In this document: positions 4,989-8,130 of the stretch, one piece after another
Position numbering within the stretch: position 1 is the first letter of the stretch
Layout of the letters: the number at the start of each line of letters is the position of its first letter
Assembly: GCA_018970965.1 (NCBI GenBank)
Contig: JAGWVG010000070.1
Coordinates: forward strand, 1-8,130
DNA: 8,130 bases
DNA from: Alphaproteobacteria bacterium
GTDB lineage: Bacteria > Pseudomonadota > Alphaproteobacteria > Sphingomonadales > Sphingomonadaceae
Direction of reading: 5' to 3'
Position numbers and translations under genes: made by a program
Notes under the pieces: model-generated
What the model saw: the letters and a program-made list of their open reading frames with translations, nothing else
Databases searched by the model: none
What the model was told of the DNA's origin: nothing

Positions 4989-7769
4989 ATGAAGACCGTC
5001 GCCGATTTGCGGGCGCGCCTGCAAGAGCTGCACCAACGCACCAGCGAAACACCCTTGTTCAACCCCGTGTTTCAATTGGGGCATGATGTCTCGCGTGCGC
5101 TGGAAAGCGGGGCGATGGATTTAGACCGCGTTGAACACCTTGTCGCACATCTTTCATGCGAGGCGTTGCAAAGCAGGGCGCGGCGCATTCACCGGCTGTT
5201 GGCGCCAGTCGACCCGGCGGACAATCTTCAGCACTGGCGCGCGCTTGCGACCGCGCAGGGCGATGGCTTTCACGACTTTGCCGCCCGCTTTTCGCGTCCC
5301 TTTTTGCACAGCGTGTTTACTGCGCATCCCACCTTCTTGCTGAACGCTGCGGAAAGCGATGCCGTGGCGCAGGCGGCCAGTGCGGCTGACGGCGCGACGG
5401 ATGCGCTGTGTGCGGCAAGCCCCAAACGCGACATATTGACGCTCGACTTTGAACATGCCGAGGCAATGGCGGCTTTGGCCCGCGCACAAAAGGCGCGCGA
5501 CGCCATATCGGCAGGCTTGCTGGACCATGCAGTGGCGCATTGGCCGGATCGCTGGACGCAGTGGCTGCCCCAGCCTTATCGCTTTGCGACATGGGTGGGC
5601 TATGACATGGATGGCCGCACCGATATTAGCTGGGCGACCAGCCTGCGCTATCGCCTCACCGAGAAAGCCCAACGGCTCACCTCCTACGCTGCAGATTTGG
5701 CAGAAATTGACGGCGCACACCCGCTGCTCAGCACCTTGCACGCGGCCGCCCAATATAGCGCTGCGATGGCCGCACTATTTGCAACGGATTTGAGCGATCC
5801 TGATGCCTTGGCCGCGGCCGCCAACCAATTTGCCGCCGATGACCCGGCCAAACTCTTGTCGTTAAAGCCGTTGATTGCGGACCTGCAAGCAGAGGCGCGG
5901 TCATGCACCGATGTTGCACGAGCACAAGGCCTGCTGGTGCTGGCGGCAGCCATGCACAGCGATGGGCTGGGCATGGGCTGGGTGCATTTTCGCGTCAATG
6001 CATCGCAATTGAACAATGCCATTCGCCGTCGGATTGACCCCGATGCCACGCTGGACTTGGCAAGCCGAACTGCGCTGAGCCGCGTCCGCGAATTGCTCGC
6101 TACGGTGCAGCCCTTGCGGTCTAATCTTGCCGCGCTGGCCATTGAAAGCACAACGGCGCTCAGGCAATTTTTGGTGATGGCGCAGATCCTCCATCATGTG
6201 GATCAAGATGCGCCGATCCGCATGTTGATTGCAGAGTGCGAACAGCCACAGACCGTTCTCGTCGCGCTCTATTTCGCCAAGCTTTTTGGAATTGACGATA
6301 AAGTCGATGTGTCGCCGCTGTTTGAAACAGAAAGCGCGATGGAACATGGCGCGCGCTTCCTTGACGCGCTGTTAGGCGAGCCCGCTTATCGTGCGTATGC
6401 GCGCGTCCGCGGGCGTGTTTCCATTCAGACGGGCTTTTCAGATGCGGGGCGCTTTGTGGGCCAAGTGCCCGCCGCCCTCGCCATTGAGCGGCTGCACGGT
6501 CGCCTGGCGCGGATCATGGCACGGCACCATCTGACTGATGTCGCCGCACTGATTTTCAATACGCATGGCGAATCGATGGGCCGCGGCGCGCATCCCAACT
6601 CCATGCTGGATCGGCTGCGCTATCCCATGAGCAATTGGGCCCGCGCGCAATTTGCTCAACATGGCATCCCGCTTGAGCTGGAGGTTAGTTTTCAAGGCGG
6701 CGACGGCTATTTGCTGTTCCGAACGGATGCGCTGGCGCTGGCCACGCTGACGCGCATTGCCGAAGCCGAGAGCGTCCCCTTGAGTGAGGGGCATGATCCC
6801 TTTTACACGCGCACCGATATTAGCTTGGATTTTTACCGAGGCATTCGCCGTGTGCAGCGCGAGCATCTGGAGTCAAAAACCTATCCACGCGCTGTCACAG
6901 CTTTTGGTTTGGGGCTTTTGAATGAAACCGGGTCGCGCAAATCGCGACGCCAATCAGACTTAGCGGCAGATCGCGATATGAGCCTGCGGCAAATTCGCGC
7001 TATTCCGCACAATGCGATTTTGCAGCAATTGGGGTATCCCGTGAATATCTTGGCGGGGGCTGGACTGGCTTCTGGCGAAGACCTGGAAGCTGTGGCTGAT
7101 ATTTTGGCGCAATCTGAACGCGGGCAAGCCTTGGTCCGCCTGCTGCGCGCAGCAGACCGCCTCGCCAGCATTAAATCCGTTGCCGCTTATGGGGAATTGT
7201 TCAACAGCGCCTATTGGGCAAGCCGCCCCTATCGCGGCACCGAAGAGCATCTGTCGGCTGCGTGTTTGGCGCTGGCTGAGCATTTGACCAAAGACGATCG
7301 CGCTGGCGTGTTCCGTCGCCTTGCCTCGCGCTTGCGGGTCGATGGATTAAAGCTGCACCGCCTGCTCGATCAAATCCCACATGACGCGCGCAGTGAAGAT
7401 CGCGAAGATGTGCGCCGATCGCTGGGCGCACTTCATGCGCTGCGCATTGCGTTGTTGCAGCATATGTTTTTGAAAGCGGTGCAGATTCCAGCTTTCTCGC
7501 GCTCCAACGACATCAGCCGCGATGATGTTTTGGAAATGATATTCACTTTGCGCATTGACGATGCCTTGGCCCAATTGCGCCGGGCCTTTCCGGTCTCGCT
7601 TCCAAGCATTAGGGATTTTGCTGTGGCCGAACCAACGGATTACCCAGATAGCGAGGCACAGGCCTATTCGGGCATTCAATCGACCTATATCGTGCCCATT
7701 GAGCAGGCTTATGGGCTCATCCTGCGGATCAGCACGGCGATTGCCAACCACTTCGGCGCGCATGGCTGA
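4989..7769 (+). CDS. Divergent phosphoenolpyruvate carboxylase family protein
   Basis: PEPC carboxylates phosphoenolpyruvate with bicarbonate to oxaloacetate, replenishing the TCA cycle. At 926 residues the length fits (E. coli 883). Family landmarks, with E. coli equivalents assigned by eye, appear in order: FTAHPT with H113 (His138); VGYDMDGRTDIS at 204-213 in place of GGDRDGNPxV; HFRVNASQ with the Arg396-like residue; VSPLFET with E446 (metal ligand Glu506); GFSDAGRF with D485 (Asp543); HGESMGRG at 526-533 with R532 (Arg587); GSRKSRR at 648-654 (Arg699 region); and IRAIP with R670 (Arg713). Departures are: TAHPT not followed by Glu-x-x-Arg-Arg; R488 and F489 in place of the Lys546-Asp pair; the HGRGG loop two residues shorter with Arg581 replaced or lost; and a C-terminus GAHG in place of RNTG, so the Asp-inhibitor residue Asn881 is not conserved. 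AGGA (4975-4978) precedes the ATG at a 10-base spacing. The fold family is secure; carboxylase activity is uncertain. Confidence 0.82.
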   Translation: MKTVADLRARLQELHQRTSETPLFNPVFQLGHDVSRALESGAMDLDRVEHLVAHLSCEALQSRARRIHRLLAPVDPADNLQHWRALATAQGDGFHDFAARFSRPFLHSVFTAHPTFLLNAAESDAVAQAASAADGATDALCAASPKRDILTLDFEHAEAMAALARAQKARDAISAGLLDHAVAHWPDRWTQWLPQPYRFATWVGYDMDGRTDISWATSLRYRLTEKAQRLTSYAADLAEIDGAHPLLSTLHAAAQYSAAMAALFATDLSDPDALAAAANQFAADDPAKLLSLKPLIADLQAEARSCTDVARAQGLLVLAAAMHSDGLGMGWVHFRVNASQLNNAIRRRIDPDATLDLASRTALSRVRELLATVQPLRSNLAALAIESTTALRQFLVMAQILHHVDQDAPIRMLIAECEQPQTVLVALYFAKLFGIDDKVDVSPLFETESAMEHGARFLDALLGEPAYRAYARVRGRVSIQTGFSDAGRFVGQVPAALAIERLHGRLARIMARHHLTDVAALIFNTHGESMGRGAHPNSMLDRLRYPMSNWARAQFAQHGIPLELEVSFQGGDGYLLFRTDALALATLTRIAEAESVPLSEGHDPFYTRTDISLDFYRGIRRVQREHLESKTYPRAVTAFGLGLLNETGSRKSRRQSDLAADRDMSLRQIRAIPHNAILQQLGYPVNILAGAGLASGEDLEAVADILAQSERGQALVRLLRAADRLASIKSVAAYGELFNSAYWASRPYRGTEEHLSAACLALAEHLTKDDRAGVFRRLASRLRVDGLKLHRLLDQIPHDARSEDREDVRRSLGALHALRIALLQHMFLKAVQIPAFSRSNDISRDDVLEMIFTLRIDDALAQLRRAFPVSLPSIRDFAVAEPTDYPDSEAQAYSGIQSTYIVPIEQAYGLILRISTAIANHFGAHG

Positions 7770-7788
7770 TCTGCAGCGCGGCTGAGGA

Positions 7789-7818
7789 TTGGCCTTTTGG
7801 CGGATTTTCTCCTATAGG
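7789..7818 (+). promoter_or_regulatory. Putative promoter of rlmN, possibly giving a leaderless mRNA
   Basis: TTGGCC (7789-7794) and TATAGG (7813-7818) are separated by 18 bases. The -10 is followed by CGCGACC and then the rlmN ATG, so initiation about 8 bases after the -10 would fall at or next to the A of the start codon (7826). The TATAGGCGCG string and the 18-base spacing match those of the putative tRNA-Phe promoter. Confidence 0.45.
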
Positions 7819-7825
7819 CGCGACC

Positions 7826-8130
7826 ATGCAGATTCCTGGCCATATTGATCCCGTCCCCGTATCCCGCGCGCCCGTGCTGCGCGAGGATGGCCGCATTGAC
7901 CTTGTTGGCCTGCCACGCGACCAAATTCGACAGGAACTGGAGACAGCGGGTCTTGATGCCCGTCAGGCTAAGTTGCGCGCCAAGCAAATCTGGCATTGGA
8001 TTTACAATCGCGGGGCTACGCGCTTTGCGGACATGACGGATATTGCCAAAGCCCAACATCCTTGGCTGGAAGAGCGCTTTGTGGTTGGCCGGCCTGAAGT
8101 TGTGGAAGCACAGGTTTCCACCGATGGCAC
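7826..8130 (+). CDS. rlmN: Dual-specificity RNA methyltransferase RlmN, N-terminal part; 3' end outside the window
   Basis: RlmN is a radical-SAM enzyme that methylates C2 of A2503 in 23S rRNA and of A37 in some tRNAs. The visible 101 codons cover the N-terminal accessory domain. The run IDLVGLPRDQIRQEL is followed by an LRAKQIWHWIYNRGATRFAD stretch (the family's fRxKQIxxWIYxxGxxxFxxMT signature), then MTDIAKAQHPWLEERF and VVEAQVSTDGT, where the family reads into the substrate-dependent core. The catalytic CxxxCxxC motif and SAM barrel lie past the window edge. ATG 7826 is the only sensible start; there is no strong Shine-Dalgarno, only TAGG (7815-7818) seven bases before the ATG. It lies 56 bases after the PEPC-like gene on the same strand, with no terminator visible between, so read-through is possible in addition to its own putative promoter. 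Confidence 0.95.
   Translation, partial: MQIPGHIDPVPVSRAPVLREDGRIDLVGLPRDQIRQELETAGLDARQAKLRAKQIWHWIYNRGATRFADMTDIAKAQHPWLEERFVVGRPEVVEAQVSTDG

Noticed and set aside
4501..5084. Minus-strand open frames spanning the divergent spacer, 4501-4905 and 4776-5084
   Set aside because: They overlap either the better-supported three-helix protein or the start of the PEPC-like gene, and lack family features.
5154..5753. Minus-strand open frame (199 codons) inside the PEPC-like gene
   Set aside because: It is antisense to the conserved TAHPT and GYDMDGR regions, with a low-complexity, Arg/Ala-rich translation, no ribosome site and no recognisable domain.
1..8130. CRISPR arrays, toxin-antitoxin pairs, defence genes, insertion sequences or prophage structural genes
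   Set aside because: No regularly spaced repeats, transposase frames or recognisable defence proteins were seen on either strand; the only mobile-element trace is the integrase remnant.

Overview
The window looks like the chromosome of an alphaproteobacterium, most likely in the Sphingomonadales (Sphingomonadaceae or Erythrobacteraceae). This rests on the GC-rich codon use, the block infA-maf-RNase E/G-yacG-tRNA-Phe, the very short RNase E/G homologue in that block, and a K+-independent proton-pumping pyrophosphatase. The assignment is my inference from gene order and protein character; no database search was possible.

Layout. (1) 1-990: the 3' end of hppA, closed by a strong intrinsic terminator at 1018-1053. 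(2) 1145-3324: a compact housekeeping block on the + strand. It holds infA (translation initiation factor IF-1), maf (nucleotide pyrophosphatase), an RNase E/G-family gene, yacG (zinc-ribbon gyrase inhibitor) and tRNA-Phe(GAA). maf and the RNase gene overlap by 4 bases and the RNase gene and yacG by 23, so the protein genes are probably one translationally coupled transcript. The tRNA seems to have its own promoter inside and just after the 3' end of yacG. (3) 3325 to about 4985: an accessory strip, visibly less GC-rich. It holds a decayed tyrosine-recombinase (integrase) N-terminus beginning about 120 bases past the tRNA, a six-helix MASE1-like membrane protein (+), a possible peptide remnant with a weak terminator, and a convergent three-helix membrane protein of unknown function (-). 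I read it as the scar of an element that once integrated at tRNA-Phe. (4) 4989-7769: a large gene for a divergent phosphoenolpyruvate carboxylase family protein. It keeps several catalytic signatures but has altered or lost others. (5) 7826 to the end: the 5' part of rlmN (23S rRNA A2503 / tRNA A37 methyltransferase), preceded by a promoter-like element that could make a leaderless mRNA.

How it fits together. The left block and rlmN serve translation and RNA metabolism: IF-1, tRNA-Phe, an RNase and an rRNA/tRNA methylase. HppA and the PEPC-like protein would connect to pyrophosphate/energy and C3-C4 carbon metabolism. The accessory strip separates the conserved tRNA block from the PEPC-like gene.

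I see no CRISPR array, complete mobile element or defence system. The two most notable items are the non-canonical PEPC-family protein and the integrase relic beside tRNA-Phe.
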